From: a virus
IMG/VR virus record: IMGVR_UViG_3300020171_000001
Coordinates: 1-64,000 of that record
DNA: 64,000 nt
Direction: 5' to 3' (one strand)
Part shown: in pieces, positions 17,700-26,046 of the stretch
How the letters are laid out: the number at the start of each line of letters is the position of its first letter
Numbering within the stretch: position 1 is the stretch's first letter
Translations under genes and position numbers: made by a program
The notes under the pieces: generated by a model
What the model was told of the DNA's origin: nothing
The model's database searches: none
The model's input: the letters and a program-made list of their open reading frames with translations, nothing else

Positions 17700-18469
17700 A
17701 GCGACACACTCTGCGTGGCTACCACGACAGACACTGCCGGTCGGCTCGGCATGAGCAGACCAACCACGCACCGGGTATCGTCTACCAGGAGCATGGGGCC
17801 TGCGTTGAAGGCCAGCCGGTGCTCGGTCTCCGCGACGCCCGGCTCCAGCCGAGAGTAGAGCTGCATGCCAAGCTTCTCGAGCGCCAGTACGCCCATGAGA
17901 TTGGCCCACGGGAGTACCAGCAACGCCGCAGCCACCGGCTCCGTACCCTGCGTCAGGCCCACCAACTGCGTCGGGTGCTTGGGCGACCAGCGCCCCTGAG
18001 CCGGAATCGTCGTCGTCGTCGTGGCCCAGCGGTAGCGCCCCGAAAGCCCCGGGAGCAGCTCCGCCGTCCAGTTGAACTCGCCCGGGGTGAACCGAGCTGC
18101 GGTATCCCCGGCTGGCAACGAGACGGCTGCGAAGACCCCGCTCGGGGGGAATACCCCTACCAGGCTCTTCGGCACCGCGGTCTCGTAGACGACGGTGGTG
18201 TCCCCGGCGATGAATCGCCAGGGCCGGCCCATGTCCAGCATGTCCAGCATGTCCAGTTTGCCTGCTGCCGTCGCCACCGACCTGACGGCGGCCCGGAAGA
18301 ACTTGCCCACCATCCCTCGATGGGACGCAAGGCCCGGGTGGAACAGGGCCCAGGCGCCCGAGGTGAGCATGGGCATGCTCAGGCCGCCGGGCATTGCCAC
18401 GTTCGGGTGCCACATGATGTGGCCCCCGAGTTCCACAGCGTTCTTCAGGCCGTCCGCTGGAACGCTCAC
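17696..18469 (-). CDS. Hypothetical protein with LDM triplet repeat
   Basis: 257 aa, GTG start at 18469 in a GTGA overlap. A 9-bp repeat (18235-18262) gives LDMLDMLDM; a run of five Thr follows in ATTTTTIP. Mostly beta-type with hydrophobic stretches; no membrane helix clear enough to call. No family. Confidence 0.75.
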   Translation of the reverse strand: MSVPADGLKNAVELGGHIMWHPNVAMPGGLSMPMLTSGAWALFHPGLASHRGMVGKFFRAAVRSVATAAGKLDMLDMLDMGRPWRFIAGDTTVVYETAVPKSLVGVFPPSGVFAAVSLPAGDTAARFTPGEFNWTAELLPGLSGRYRWATTTTTIPAQGRWSPKHPTQLVGLTQGTEPVAAALLVLPWANLMGVLALEKLGMQLYSRLEPGVAETEHRLAFNAGPMLLVDDTRCVVGLLMPSRPAVSVVVATQSVSL

Positions 18470-18840
18470 AGCGCGGCCCCCGAGTCGCCCGGCTCCGGTA
18501 GCGCCACGAACAGGAACTGCCCGCACGCCACGCAGCAGACCACGGCGAGGGCGAGGGCGAGCCCGTCGACTCGCTGGTCGGTCACCAGCACCGGCTGGCC
18601 CCTCCCGGAGCACTCCGGGCTGAGGCAGGCCCATGGCCAGGTCGCGACTTCCACGACCCGTGCCTTGCCGCCCCCGAGCCCCCCGGGCAGCATGACGAAG
18701 TCGGGGGCCTCGGCGAGGCATACGGCTACGCACCCGTCGCCGCCCCCCTCCAGCCCCATCTCCTCGGTCACGTCGTACGCACGGGGCAGAACCCCGCCGA
18801 CGGCCGTTGCCGTTGCCATTGTCGTCGTTGCCATTGCCAT
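18466..18840 (-). CDS. Hypothetical protein, low-complexity N terminus
   Basis: 124 aa. ATG 18840 has AAGGAG 5 nt upstream. The first 14 residues come from repeated ATGGCAA units (MAMATTTMATATA). Later Cys pairs (CLSPECSG, CCVACGQF) could bind zinc. Hydrophobic C-terminal half. Confidence 0.72.
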   Translation of the reverse strand: MAMATTTMATATAVGGVLPRAYDVTEEMGLEGGGDGCVAVCLAEAPDFVMLPGGLGGGKARVVEVATWPWACLSPECSGRGQPVLVTDQRVDGLALALAVVCCVACGQFLFVALPEPGDSGAAL

Positions 18841-18842
18841 TG

Positions 18843-19550
18843 CTACTCCTTTGCAACGCCCAGGAGGGCGTCGCAAGTGCTATCGAGTCGGGCCGAGGCC
18901 ATGCGGAACTCGGCTTCGAGTTCGTGGAGCACGCGCTCGTACTCTTGCTCCTGCGCGGCTAGTTCCACGAGCAACTGGTCGCGGAAGGCCCGGGCGGTCG
19001 TCTTACACACCTCGACCATGGCCTCCGGGGCCAGGCCCTGCATAGCCTTGGAGTGGATCCGGCGCTTCTTCAAGAGCCGGATGTACTCCCCCTGGGCCGC
19101 GGTCTGCACTGTCTCCCGGCGCGCGGCTTTGGCCTTGTCAGAGAGCTTGGCCTGTGCGCTGTAGACCTGGTGCTCCAGGTCTCTGGCTTGCAGGGCGAGC
19201 TTGTGCACCGGGTGCAGCGACATGGACTTGTCGAACCCGGAGTCGCCGGCGAGGGCCAGCAGGGCCTTCGCAGCCGTGGGCTCCGAGTAATACGCACACC
19301 ACAGCCCGGTGTGCGAGTCCACACCGTTGCAGTACTCGGAGTCCTCGTCGTGCAGGTATTGGCACTCCATGCGCCACTTGCCGTCGGGCAACGTCCCAAC
19401 GAGCCGGTAGTCGCACCACCAGTCCCCAGGCGCTCCGTTGGCGTGAGGCCGGCGCGGTCGCCGAGCGACCAGGAGCTGCACCAGCGAGGCTCCAGCCTCG
19501 ACCTCGGCCAATGCCTTAGCCGAGACAGTGGACTGCGCCGGCGTCCTCAC
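18843..19550 (-). CDS. Coiled-coil hypothetical protein
   Basis: 235 aa from GTG 19550 (GTGA overlap with the pentapeptide gene). Residues 140-235 are strongly helical with heptads (LEHQVYSAQAKLSDKAKAA, EYERVLHELEAEF). The N-terminal 100 residues are compact with WWCDY and Cys. Scaffold-like; no named family. Confidence 0.78.
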   Translation of the reverse strand: MRTPAQSTVSAKALAEVEAGASLVQLLVARRPRRPHANGAPGDWWCDYRLVGTLPDGKWRMECQYLHDEDSEYCNGVDSHTGLWCAYYSEPTAAKALLALAGDSGFDKSMSLHPVHKLALQARDLEHQVYSAQAKLSDKAKAARRETVQTAAQGEYIRLLKKRRIHSKAMQGLAPEAMVEVCKTTARAFRDQLLVELAAQEQEYERVLHELEAEFRMASARLDSTCDALLGVAKE

Positions 19551-20302
19551 GCCAGCACCTCGAACCGCCGGCAGCGCCACTTGTCGCCGGCGCGCAGCAG
19601 GTCGTACGCCTCGACGGCGACGGCGATCACGCCCCCGCCGTTGAACTCGCCGTCCCACCGTTCGGCCTCGGCGCGCCGCGGGAACAGATACAACCCGGGG
19701 TGGCAATCGGTCGTCTCGTCGACCGAGAACCACGGCGCCCCGTAGACGCCCGGCTCGTAGTCGGTAGCGTCAGCGTGCGTGCTCCGACGCGTGCGCCATC
19801 CGCGCAGCCGGCCGTCCGGCAGCCGCCCCCATGCGGACAGGTCCTGCGGCGGCCATCCCGCCGCGGGGTCGAGACACGTCCCTGCCAGGTCGGCGCAGGT
19901 CAGGTCCGCGCCGACCAGGATTGCGCCGGCCAGGACCACGCGGTCCATCTCGGCGTCCACCAGGTCGGCGTCTGACAGGTCCGCGTCTGACAGGTCCGCG
20001 TCGTGCAGGACGGCGCGGCTCATGACCGCGTCGGTCAGGTCGGCGCCGACCAGGTCGGCGTCGGTCATGTCCGCTCCGACCAGGACGACACCGCGCATGT
20101 CAGCGCCCCGTAGTACGACGCCCCGCATGTCGGCGCCGTACATGTTGGCGCCGGCCAGGTCGGCGTCGGTCATGTCCGCGCCCCACAGGTCGGCGCGGCG
20201 CAGGTCGGCCCCGCGCAGGTCGGCGCCGATCAGATGCGGCCGCCACAGGCTGGCGCCGCTGCGGACCTGCCCCCTCAGATAGCACACGAACATCGCGGGC
20301 AT
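19547..20302 (-). CDS. Pentapeptide-repeat protein (paralogue of 52036-52590)
   Basis: 251 aa. Residues 25-145 are about 24 A(D/N)LxG-type pentapeptides forming a right-handed beta-helix. Some members of this fold mimic DNA and inhibit gyrase; no evidence here that this one does. The C-terminal 100 residues (PDGRLRGWRTRRS, APWFSVDETTDCHPGLY, RAGDKWRCRRFEVL) are nearly repeated in the right-arm gene at 52036-52590, so the tail is a domain of its own. ATG 20302 lies 3 nt past the upstream stop. Confidence 0.9.
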   Translation of the reverse strand: MPAMFVCYLRGQVRSGASLWRPHLIGADLRGADLRRADLWGADMTDADLAGANMYGADMRGVVLRGADMRGVVLVGADMTDADLVGADLTDAVMSRAVLHDADLSDADLSDADLVDAEMDRVVLAGAILVGADLTCADLAGTCLDPAAGWPPQDLSAWGRLPDGRLRGWRTRRSTHADATDYEPGVYGAPWFSVDETTDCHPGLYLFPRRAEAERWDGEFNGGGVIAVAVEAYDLLRAGDKWRCRRFEVLA

Positions 20303-20304
20303 GG

Positions 20305-20586
20305 CTAGTAGCCCACCCCGGGGGTCTGGCCCACGCGGTCCGCGAGCCAGTCGTCGTATCGGGCCGCGTGCGTTCGCGACCCGTGCCCGGCCGCAGCCTG
20401 TCCGGTCTCGTCGCGGAACTCGCAACGACCCACCGCAACCTCGCGGGCTTCGTCAAGCACGAGACCGCAGACGTGGTACCGCGGCCCGAAGGGGGCCACC
20501 TGCGCCGTGCAGGCTCCCTTCAGGATCCAATCCTGGAGCGGGCCACGATACACGGTGCGGTTGCCCCCCACGACGATCTCGTACAT
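20305..20586 (-). CDS. Hypothetical protein
   Basis: 93 aa. Start at ATG 20586, 9 nt after the upstream stop. Beta-type start (MYEIVVGGNRTVYRG). No family. Confidence 0.72.
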   Translation of the reverse strand: MYEIVVGGNRTVYRGPLQDWILKGACTAQVAPFGPRYHVCGLVLDEAREVAVGRCEFRDETGQAAAGHGSRTHAARYDDWLADRVGQTPGVGY

Positions 20587-20594
20587 CGTCGCGG

Positions 20595-21065
20595 CTAGAA
20601 TCGCCACTGGCTCTGCTCCCGGGCCCGCTGGAGGAGCACGGAGATCGGTTCCCCGCCGACCCCCAGTAGCCGCGCACCGGCGCTGGCATGGTCACGGCAG
20701 GTCCGCCCCCGGGGTGCGATCATCAGCATCGGACCGCTCTCCAGGAGCCGTGCCATGGCCTCCTCCCAGTCGGCCGGCTCGGGCGGAGCCAGGGCATCGC
20801 GGAGTACTGCCACGGAGGGCATACTTCGCAACGCATCGACCAGGGCCGGTCGGGCCCAGAGCTGGTCGAGTACCAGGTCCTCGACCTGGTCGAGTACCAG
20901 GTCCTCGACCTGGCCCACCGGCTCGACGTCCGGAAGCCCCTCAAGGGTGCTCCGGTCATCGGCCAGGGCGGCCAGGGCGTCGGCCAGGGCTCGGCGGTTC
21001 TGCTCCCCCCGAGACAGCCCCCGGCGATACCGGGCCCACCCGGTACGGCAGGTAGACCTGGCCAT
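20595..21065 (-). CDS. Hypothetical protein with duplicated VEDLVLDQ
   Basis: 156 aa. ATG 21065 is in a TGATG junction. Two perfect 24-bp direct repeats (20862-20909) encode VEDLVLDQ twice; the repeat unit is itself partly palindromic. Remaining sequence is helical. No family. Confidence 0.75.
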   Translation of the reverse strand: MARSTCRTGWARYRRGLSRGEQNRRALADALAALADDRSTLEGLPDVEPVGQVEDLVLDQVEDLVLDQLWARPALVDALRSMPSVAVLRDALAPPEPADWEEAMARLLESGPMLMIAPRGRTCRDHASAGARLLGVGGEPISVLLQRAREQSQWRF

Positions 21066-21508
21066 CAGGCGCCCAGCCCCTGCCCGCCGGGAGCCGGCGA
21101 TTTCCCAGGAACCACCGGGGCCACCGGATTGGCGACGAACGCGCGCACCCGCTGCAGAAAGCTCTGCAGCCGGGCGTCGCTTGCGTCCCCACGGCCATTC
21201 GTGGCGTGGGGCGCCACGTAGCTCAGTCCCGGCAGGACGACCTGCAGGGACAGGCACCGGCGGATGGGCTCAGTGACCCAGTGCAGGGCCCCGTCCCGCA
21301 GGGCCCGGGAGAGCCCGTTGCAGGCTGACCCGGCCGGGGTCTCCCAGACCACGAGGTCGAAGGAGTCCGGTCGGGCCTCGCTCAGGCTGCAGGGCTCCAG
21401 GAGCAAGCCCGGTCGGGCCCTCCCCCAGGCCATGGAGACCCGGCTGCCGATTACTCGGCCCCCCGCCGAGCGGACGGCCGCCTCCACCGCGGCGCGCTGC
21501 GCGGTCAT
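21065..21508 (-). CDS. Hypothetical protein
   Basis: 147 aa, ATGA overlap at 21505-21508. Middle part with FDLVVWETPAG and a helical C-terminal QSFLQRVRAF. No family recognised. Confidence 0.75.
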   Translation of the reverse strand: MTAQRAAVEAAVRSAGGRVIGSRVSMAWGRARPGLLLEPCSLSEARPDSFDLVVWETPAGSACNGLSRALRDGALHWVTEPIRRCLSLQVVLPGLSYVAPHATNGRGDASDARLQSFLQRVRAFVANPVAPVVPGKSPAPGGQGLGA

Positions 21509-22377
21509 CGGGCTGCTCCCGGGGCAGGGGTGCGCGACGAACCCGAGCCCACGGCGTAGCACGCCGTGAGGTAGGCGTTCAGCGCGAGGCGCTGATCCAG
21601 CCCCTCCCGGCTTCCCGGCTCCGCGTCCGGGTTCCAGTTGAGGCCGTCCGCGGGCCTCACGACGAACACCCAGGTCTGGTGCATCGCCGCGTCAGCCGGG
21701 TCGCCCCAGTCGTTGACCACGAGCGGGACAGTGTCCGTCGCGGCCCACGCGGCTGGGTCGAACCCCTGGGTCCGCCCAGGCTCTACGACGCACGCCGCCT
21801 GGATGACGGCGAGGCCGCGATCAGCGAGCCGGGCCGCGAACGCCCGCTGGCGCTCCGGCAGCCCGAGCATCTCAAGCTCGAGCCGCGAGAGCTCCGGCAG
21901 GGCACGCTGGTGCCACTCGCCGTCGGCGCCCACGCCGCCGCATGCATCGCGCTGCCCGGCAAACAGGCCGAACACGCTCTCGACCGTGGCCCGCGCCAGG
22001 CTCAGCTGCGCTCCCAAGCAGAGCGCCGTCAGCGGCTTGTCGGCAAGGGCGCCCCACGTGACCGCCCGGGTGTCCGCGACGGCCCGCGCCAGGTCGGCCT
22101 GAGCCTCCCCCCGACGCGCGACCGTGCGGGAGCCGGCAGCCTGCAGGGCCCGCAGGGCGACCGTCTTGGCCGCGTCGGACACCTCAGCGGCTCGCCGGGC
22201 CGCGTCGTCGAGCAGGATCTGCGCCGTGGTGGCGAGATCCGCTGCGACCCGGAGCGCGTCCAGGGCGGCCACGCAGGCCGCCTGGGCCTCCTGCTCGGCT
22301 CCCCGGTACCGCGACGTGGCGGCCCCCAGCTCGGCGCTGGCCACGCCGAGACGGCACATGTTGTCGGCGGGGTTCAT
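21505..22377 (-). CDS. Ala-rich coiled-coil hypothetical protein
   Basis: 290 aa. Residues 12-110 are Ala/Arg-rich helix; the C-terminal 120 residues are globular (FVVRPADGLNWNPD). Possible scaffold; no family. Start at ATG 22377 overlapping the upstream gene by 4 nt. Confidence 0.78.
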   Translation of the reverse strand: MNPADNMCRLGVASAELGAATSRYRGAEQEAQAACVAALDALRVAADLATTAQILLDDAARRAAEVSDAAKTVALRALQAAGSRTVARRGEAQADLARAVADTRAVTWGALADKPLTALCLGAQLSLARATVESVFGLFAGQRDACGGVGADGEWHQRALPELSRLELEMLGLPERQRAFAARLADRGLAVIQAACVVEPGRTQGFDPAAWAATDTVPLVVNDWGDPADAAMHQTWVFVVRPADGLNWNPDAEPGSREGLDQRLALNAYLTACYAVGSGSSRTPAPGAAR

Positions 22378-22679
22378 TGCGTCACCTCCCAGGGCAGGAG
22401 ACGACGGCGCGTCGCCGGCTCTGACAGGCCGAGACCGAGACCCCGAGCGTGGCCCACCAGGAAGGCAAGCTCGGCCAGCGACACGGACCGCACGACCACT
22501 TCCCGGCGCCGGTTCGGCCCGGGACGGTTGACCGTGACCGTGCAGTCCGGCACGGCGCCTCCGGGCCCAACCGTCATTTCGGCCACGGCCCAGATCAAGC
22601 TCCGACCCTCGCCCTCGGAGGCCAGGGTGAACCCGCGGCGCGGGCCCCAGACGTAGTCGGGGCCACCGATGCGGCTCAC
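22374..22679 (-). CDS. Hypothetical protein
   Basis: 101 aa from GTG 22679 (GTGA overlap). Beta-type N-terminal half (DYVWGPRRGFTL), basic middle (RPGPNRRREVVVR). The ATG-initiated shorter frame would discard conserved-looking sequence. Confidence 0.68.
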   Translation of the reverse strand: MSRIGGPDYVWGPRRGFTLASEGEGRSLIWAVAEMTVGPGGAVPDCTVTVNRPGPNRRREVVVRSVSLAELAFLVGHARGLGLGLSEPATRRRLLPWEVTQ

Positions 22680-23212
22680 GCCTGCACCGTGCCCGTGCCC
22701 GCCTCGCGGGTCTGGCGGGTCTGGCGGGCGGCGATTCGGCGCAGCCGCCGGCGGCTCTCCTCGTCCTGGGCGAACAGCGCCAGGACCCAGCGGAGTCGGG
22801 CCCACGCGTCCGGCTGCGCGGGGCTCGCGGGGTCCAGGCCCCAGCCCCACGCGAGGGTGGGGACGCGGTCCACGGAGCGCAGCATCCGGCCGAGCTCCGC
22901 GTGGCTCAGCGCTGACCAGCGCTCCGGCTCCGGAAGCCGTCGCAGCATCTCGCTGCGCAGCGCTCGCGCGGCGTGGAACTCCCGCTCCACGTCGCGGAAC
23001 GCCTCGGACGCCCGGGCGAAGTCGCGGCGAGCCGCCGACTCCCCCCGCGTGGCCTCGGCGAGCTCGAGCGCACCGGCCGCTGACAGGGCGCCGTTCTCCC
23101 GGATTACCCGCTGGCGGGCTTCCCGGCAGGTCCGCTCGGCGTCCCGCATGTTGCGGCGGGCTGCCGCTCGGGCATTGGCGAGGCGCCCCATGCGGCGCTG
23201 CAGGGCGCGCAT
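22676..23212 (-). CDS. Arg/Ala-rich coiled-coil hypothetical protein
   Basis: 178 aa, start at ATG 23212 (TGATG) or the adjacent GTG 23215. Almost entirely basic helix (RRMGRLANARAAARRNMRDAE written in part), tail RRRLRRIAARQTRQTR. Likely nucleic-acid-associated; no family. Confidence 0.72.
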   Translation of the reverse strand: MRALQRRMGRLANARAAARRNMRDAERTCREARQRVIRENGALSAAGALELAEATRGESAARRDFARASEAFRDVEREFHAARALRSEMLRRLPEPERWSALSHAELGRMLRSVDRVPTLAWGWGLDPASPAQPDAWARLRWVLALFAQDEESRRRLRRIAARQTRQTREAGTGTVQA

Positions 23213-23439
23213 CACTGCGCGGCCTCGCAGTCGGGGCAGTCGGGGCTCAGATCTTCCGAGGAGATCTCGGCCCCGAGACCAAGCTGGCGCCGGGCCTCGG
23301 TGCGCAGCACGTCGGGCCAGCGACCCGCGAGCTGCAGCGCGGCTGCCATCCCCAGGGACTTGCCCGTGGCCGGGTCTGTCAGTCGCACAGCCCCGAGGGC
23401 CGTGCGGCTCCAGACCAACGCGACGATGGTGGCAGCCAC
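23212..23439 (-). CDS. Small hypothetical protein
   Basis: 75 aa, GTG start sharing its G with the upstream TAG. Ends DLSPDCPDCEAAQ, a CPxC-like pair. No family. Confidence 0.68.
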   Translation of the reverse strand: MAATIVALVWSRTALGAVRLTDPATGKSLGMAAALQLAGRWPDVLRTEARRQLGLGAEISSEDLSPDCPDCEAAQ

Positions 23440-23978
23440 TAGCGGTCACCCCGGGCCTCGGCGCGCAGTACGTCAGCGAGCCACTGCGCCCGCTCCGCTG
23501 GCCGGACGTCGCAGGACCAGTAGCCCGACTCCGTCGGTGCGAGGCTCCAGTCGGACGTGGTGTCCCACGGGACACCGCCGGCCGCCACGACGCGGGTCGC
23601 CACGGACTCCAGGGCGGACCCCGGGCCCTCCACGGTCAGACGGACCGTGTGGCCCTGCGTCGTGCCGGTCAGCACGGCCTGGCTGGCTCCGGAACCGTAC
23701 CGGAGTTCCCAGGCGTGCCCCAGCACCCGCACCAGGAACGGTGCGGGCTCCGGGTTGCCGCGGTCCCCCCCGACACCAGCCTCGCCGCAGGCCACGTCCC
23801 AGGCGGCCATTGCGGCTACCCAGACGTCGGCCGGCCGCGTGGCCACCGGGCAGAGATCCACGGCCGCCGCCGGCGTCATGCCGTCGAAGGCTCCGGCCGC
23901 GGCGCAGAACCGCGGCCAGACCGCGCTCAGGGGCCCCTCCACCTGCCAGCGCAGGGGCACCTCCCGATAACTACTCAC
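23439..23978 (-). CDS. Hypothetical protein
   Basis: 179 aa from GTG 23978 in a GTGA overlap. Globular, mixed alpha/beta, with PFLVRVLGHAWELRYG and a C-terminal AERAQWLADVLRAE helix. No family. Confidence 0.72.
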   Translation of the reverse strand: MSSYREVPLRWQVEGPLSAVWPRFCAAAGAFDGMTPAAAVDLCPVATRPADVWVAAMAAWDVACGEAGVGGDRGNPEPAPFLVRVLGHAWELRYGSGASQAVLTGTTQGHTVRLTVEGPGSALESVATRVVAAGGVPWDTTSDWSLAPTESGYWSCDVRPAERAQWLADVLRAEARGDR

Positions 23979-24247
23979 GGGAGAACCCGGGCCCCGGGCC
24001 CCGGGCCCCAGACTTCCGGGACTTCCGGGATGTCCAGGAGCCCCTCGCCTTGGTCCACGGGCTCCTCGCGGAGCATCGTGGCGGCGGAGTCGAGCTGGCC
24101 CAGGAACAGGGCGAACTCGAGCTCCAGGAAACCGAGGGCGATGTCCTCGGCCTCCAGCTCGGCCGTCAAGGGCAGGAGCCGGACGGCGCCGCAACGCGGC
24201 TCCGTCAGTGCCCAGGCGACCATCAGGTCGCCGTAGGAGTGCGCCAC
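23975..24247 (-). CDS. Hypothetical acidic protein
   Basis: 90 aa, GTG start sharing one base with the preceding TAG. Strongly acidic (ELEAEDIALGFLELEFALF). The C terminus is Gly/Pro-rich, from a run of GGGCCC repeats at 23987-24005. Confidence 0.65.
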   Translation of the reverse strand: MAHSYGDLMVAWALTEPRCGAVRLLPLTAELEAEDIALGFLELEFALFLGQLDSAATMLREEPVDQGEGLLDIPEVPEVWGPGPGARVLP

Positions 24248-25299
24248 TACGGGCGGCCCCCCTTCGGGGCGACTGGGGTCACCTTCACCCCGGAGCGCTT
24301 GGCCCCGAAGGACCAGCGCTTCAGGACCACCACGTCCCCCAACCGGGGCAGCGGGGTGACCTCCTTGTCCATGTAGGCCGGGGCCGGGGCCAGGGCCGGG
24401 ATGGCCTCGGCGATCTCGGCCCACCGGGCCACGGCCTTGGGATCGGAGGTGAACTCCATCCCCTGGGCCCCCTGGGCTTGGTGGCGCTGGCCACCCTTGC
24501 GGCCCCGCCGGGCCGCCTTCATGCCGCGAACGCGGCCCTGGGCCGCCTCGGCGGCCCGCCGCTCGGCCTGCGCGGTGCGGAGCACCGCTTGGAGCTGCGA
24601 CAGCAGCTCCAGGGTGGGGGCCGCCTCGGCCGCGGCCTCGCCGGCCGCCTCGGCGGCCTGGCTGGCGGTGCGGGCCCGGGCCGAAGCCCGGGCGATGGCG
24701 TCGAGCTGGGCCGCGCCCAGCTCGCCCAGGTCCTCCGGCTCGCACCGGAGGCTCCGGGCGACCGCACTGACGAGGCCCAGGATCTGGGCCTCGGCCCGGG
24801 CGAGGGCCTGGGCGGCCTCGGCGGCCTCGGCCGGGGCCAGGGCCCCGGCGGCCGCGCCGGCCCACTCGGCCGGCCGCAGCTGGCGGAGCTGCGCCAGGGC
24901 GGCCCGCAGGTCGCCCTCCTCCAGCGCCAGGGCCGCGCGGGCCCCGGCGTCCTCGAGGACCGCGCCGACCCGCAGGTCGGCCGCGGTTCGGGCGGTAGCC
25001 CGGGTCGCCGCCACGTGGGCGGTCCAGGAGGCCTCGACGAGGCCGCCCAACGCCAGGGCCTTGGCCTCGGCGATGCGCCGGGCCTCTGCCTCGGCGCGCC
25101 GGGCCGCGCGGCTGGCCGCCGCGGCGGCCGGGTCGGTCCGGTCAGCGACCGGGCCCCCGTTCGCGGGGGGCAGCGGGTTCCGGGCAGAATTGCGGAGCAG
25201 GCGGGCCTGCTCCTCCTGGACCTTTCTCAGGGCCCAGGCCGCGGCCTTGTCGCCGCGGGCTGCTGCGTCCCGCAGGACGCGTTCGAGTAGTTGGTTCAT
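24247..25299 (-). CDS. Ala-rich coiled-coil protein
   Basis: 350 aa with very high Ala; residues 60-250 are near-continuous helix. A basic patch (RGMKAARRGRKGGQRHQ) at about 265 precedes a beta-type tail. No family. First gene downstream of the 1-kb control region, so its leader would contain the tRNA-like element at 25485-25552. Confidence 0.8.
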   Translation of the reverse strand: MNQLLERVLRDAAARGDKAAAWALRKVQEEQARLLRNSARNPLPPANGGPVADRTDPAAAAASRAARRAEAEARRIAEAKALALGGLVEASWTAHVAATRATARTAADLRVGAVLEDAGARAALALEEGDLRAALAQLRQLRPAEWAGAAAGALAPAEAAEAAQALARAEAQILGLVSAVARSLRCEPEDLGELGAAQLDAIARASARARTASQAAEAAGEAAAEAAPTLELLSQLQAVLRTAQAERRAAEAAQGRVRGMKAARRGRKGGQRHQAQGAQGMEFTSDPKAVARWAEIAEAIPALAPAPAYMDKEVTPLPRLGDVVVLKRWSFGAKRSGVKVTPVAPKGGRP

Positions 25300-25484
25300 G
25301 GTGATGTCTCCTTCGCCCGGGTACTGGCCGGGCTCATCACGGTTGGGGAGCAGCAGCCGATATCAGCGCTCGCTCCGTCTGGTGAAAGTCAGGTAGGGAG
25401 ATGTGGGTCGAGAGACCCCTCCCGTGTGCCTGGCTTTCGGCTGTCGGGCTCGGAGCCGGAATTGGCTCAGAGTCCGCAGCGCGG

Positions 25485-25552
25485 TCCCGGCCGGGGGTGT
25501 CGAACCCCCGGGGCTGGCGGCTTGGGAGCCACCTGCCCGGTCCTCCGCCGGG
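25485..25552 (-). ncRNA. tRNA-like element 1 (68 nt)
   Basis: Minus strand: CCCGGCG at the 5' end pairs with GGCCGGG (6 of 7 pairs), discriminator A, then CC. A perfect 5-bp T stem closes loop TTCGACA, and T54 to the discriminator is exactly 19 nt as in tRNA. The 36-nt body (41 in normal tRNA) holds one hairpin, GGTGGC-TCCCAA-GCCGCC, and no D arm. Degenerate tRNA or tRNA mimic. Confidence 0.45.
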
Positions 25553-25565
25553 AGGGATAGGGGGC

Positions 25566-25608
25566 GGGCCAGGTCGGGTGGGAACCCGTGGGTCCTGGCT
25601 CGCCCCCC
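25566..25608. repeat. Extended stem-loop
   Basis: GGGGGCG pairs with CGCCCCC at the outside, CCAGG with CCTGG inside, and a CGGG-CCCG hairpin at the tip. Too long and ordered for chance in this setting; could be an RNA processing or termination structure. No T-run follows on either strand. Confidence 0.5.
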
Positions 25609-25655
25609 AGTAGTCGGTTGGGGACCGTGGCCCACAGTTTGGGCCCCGGAAACTG

Positions 25656-25742
25656 ACTGGCTGGTCAGCCAGTTAGCCGGGGCTACGAGATGACCGACTG
25701 GTCAGTTTGGTAGTTGGGGCTACGAGATGACCGACTGGTCAG
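25656..25742. repeat. Paired 27-bp direct repeats plus palindrome
   Basis: Two perfect 27-bp copies (25679-25705 and 25716-25742; begin GGGGCTACGAGATGACC), spaced 37 bp apart, each containing GACCGACTGGTC. Just left, ACTGGCT-GGTC-AGCCAGT (25656-25673) is a perfect 7-bp inverted repeat sharing the ACTGG core. Pattern of a multi-site operator. Confidence 0.65.
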
Positions 25743-25790
25743 GATACCTACATCGCCCTACCTGTGGGGTATGGTAAGGTAAGGTTCTGT

Positions 25791-25972
25791 GGGGCAAAAT
25801 GCCCCGGTGGGGTGTGGCAGAACGCCCCAACTGGGGAGAAATTCCCCAGTGAGGTGCCATGGCGAGGGGGGTGCAGTCACCCCAGTCTCTCCTGGCATAC
25901 CCAATCCACTGGGGCAAAATGCCCCAACTGGGGCAAAATGCCCCAACTGCCCCAACTGGGGCAAAATGCCAC
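25791..25972. repeat. Array of GGGGCA-AAA-TGCCCC hairpins
   Basis: Identical 15-bp hairpins at 25791-25805, 25911-25925 and 25930-25944, a truncated copy from 25958, and a variant ACTGGGGA-GAAAT-TCCCCAGT at 25831-25849. The last three are spaced by AACT linkers with an extra half unit. Not a CRISPR: units are palindromic and linkers are 4-13 nt. Confidence 0.7.
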
Positions 25973-25978
25973 ACTCGG

Positions 25979-26046
25979 TGGCAGCAAGGGGAGTCGAACC
26001 CCCAGCAGCCCCAAGGCATAGCCCGGGGGCGCGTTCCGACGCTGCC
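25979..26046 (-). ncRNA. tRNA-like element 2 (68 nt)
   Basis: GGCAGCG pairs with TGCTGCC (7 bp, one G-U), discriminator A then CC. The T arm is GGGGG-TTCGACT-CCCCT, with T54 19 nt from the discriminator. The body is again 36 nt, with a single arm GCCCC...GGGGC and no D arm. Length and layout match element 1 exactly although the sequence differs. Confidence 0.45.

Noticed and set aside
505-25396. Long plus-strand ORFs across the left arm (for example 22449-24236)
   Set aside because: GC-rich shadows opposite chained minus-strand genes; no ribosome sites or recognisable domains.
25485-25552. Functional tRNA-Gly(CCC)
   Set aside because: Anticodon loop would be 6 or 8 nt, the D arm is absent and one acceptor pair is mismatched; kept only as tRNA-like.
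25911-25972. CRISPR array
   Set aside because: Units are palindromic 15-mers with 4-13-nt linkers and no unique spacers; no cas genes.
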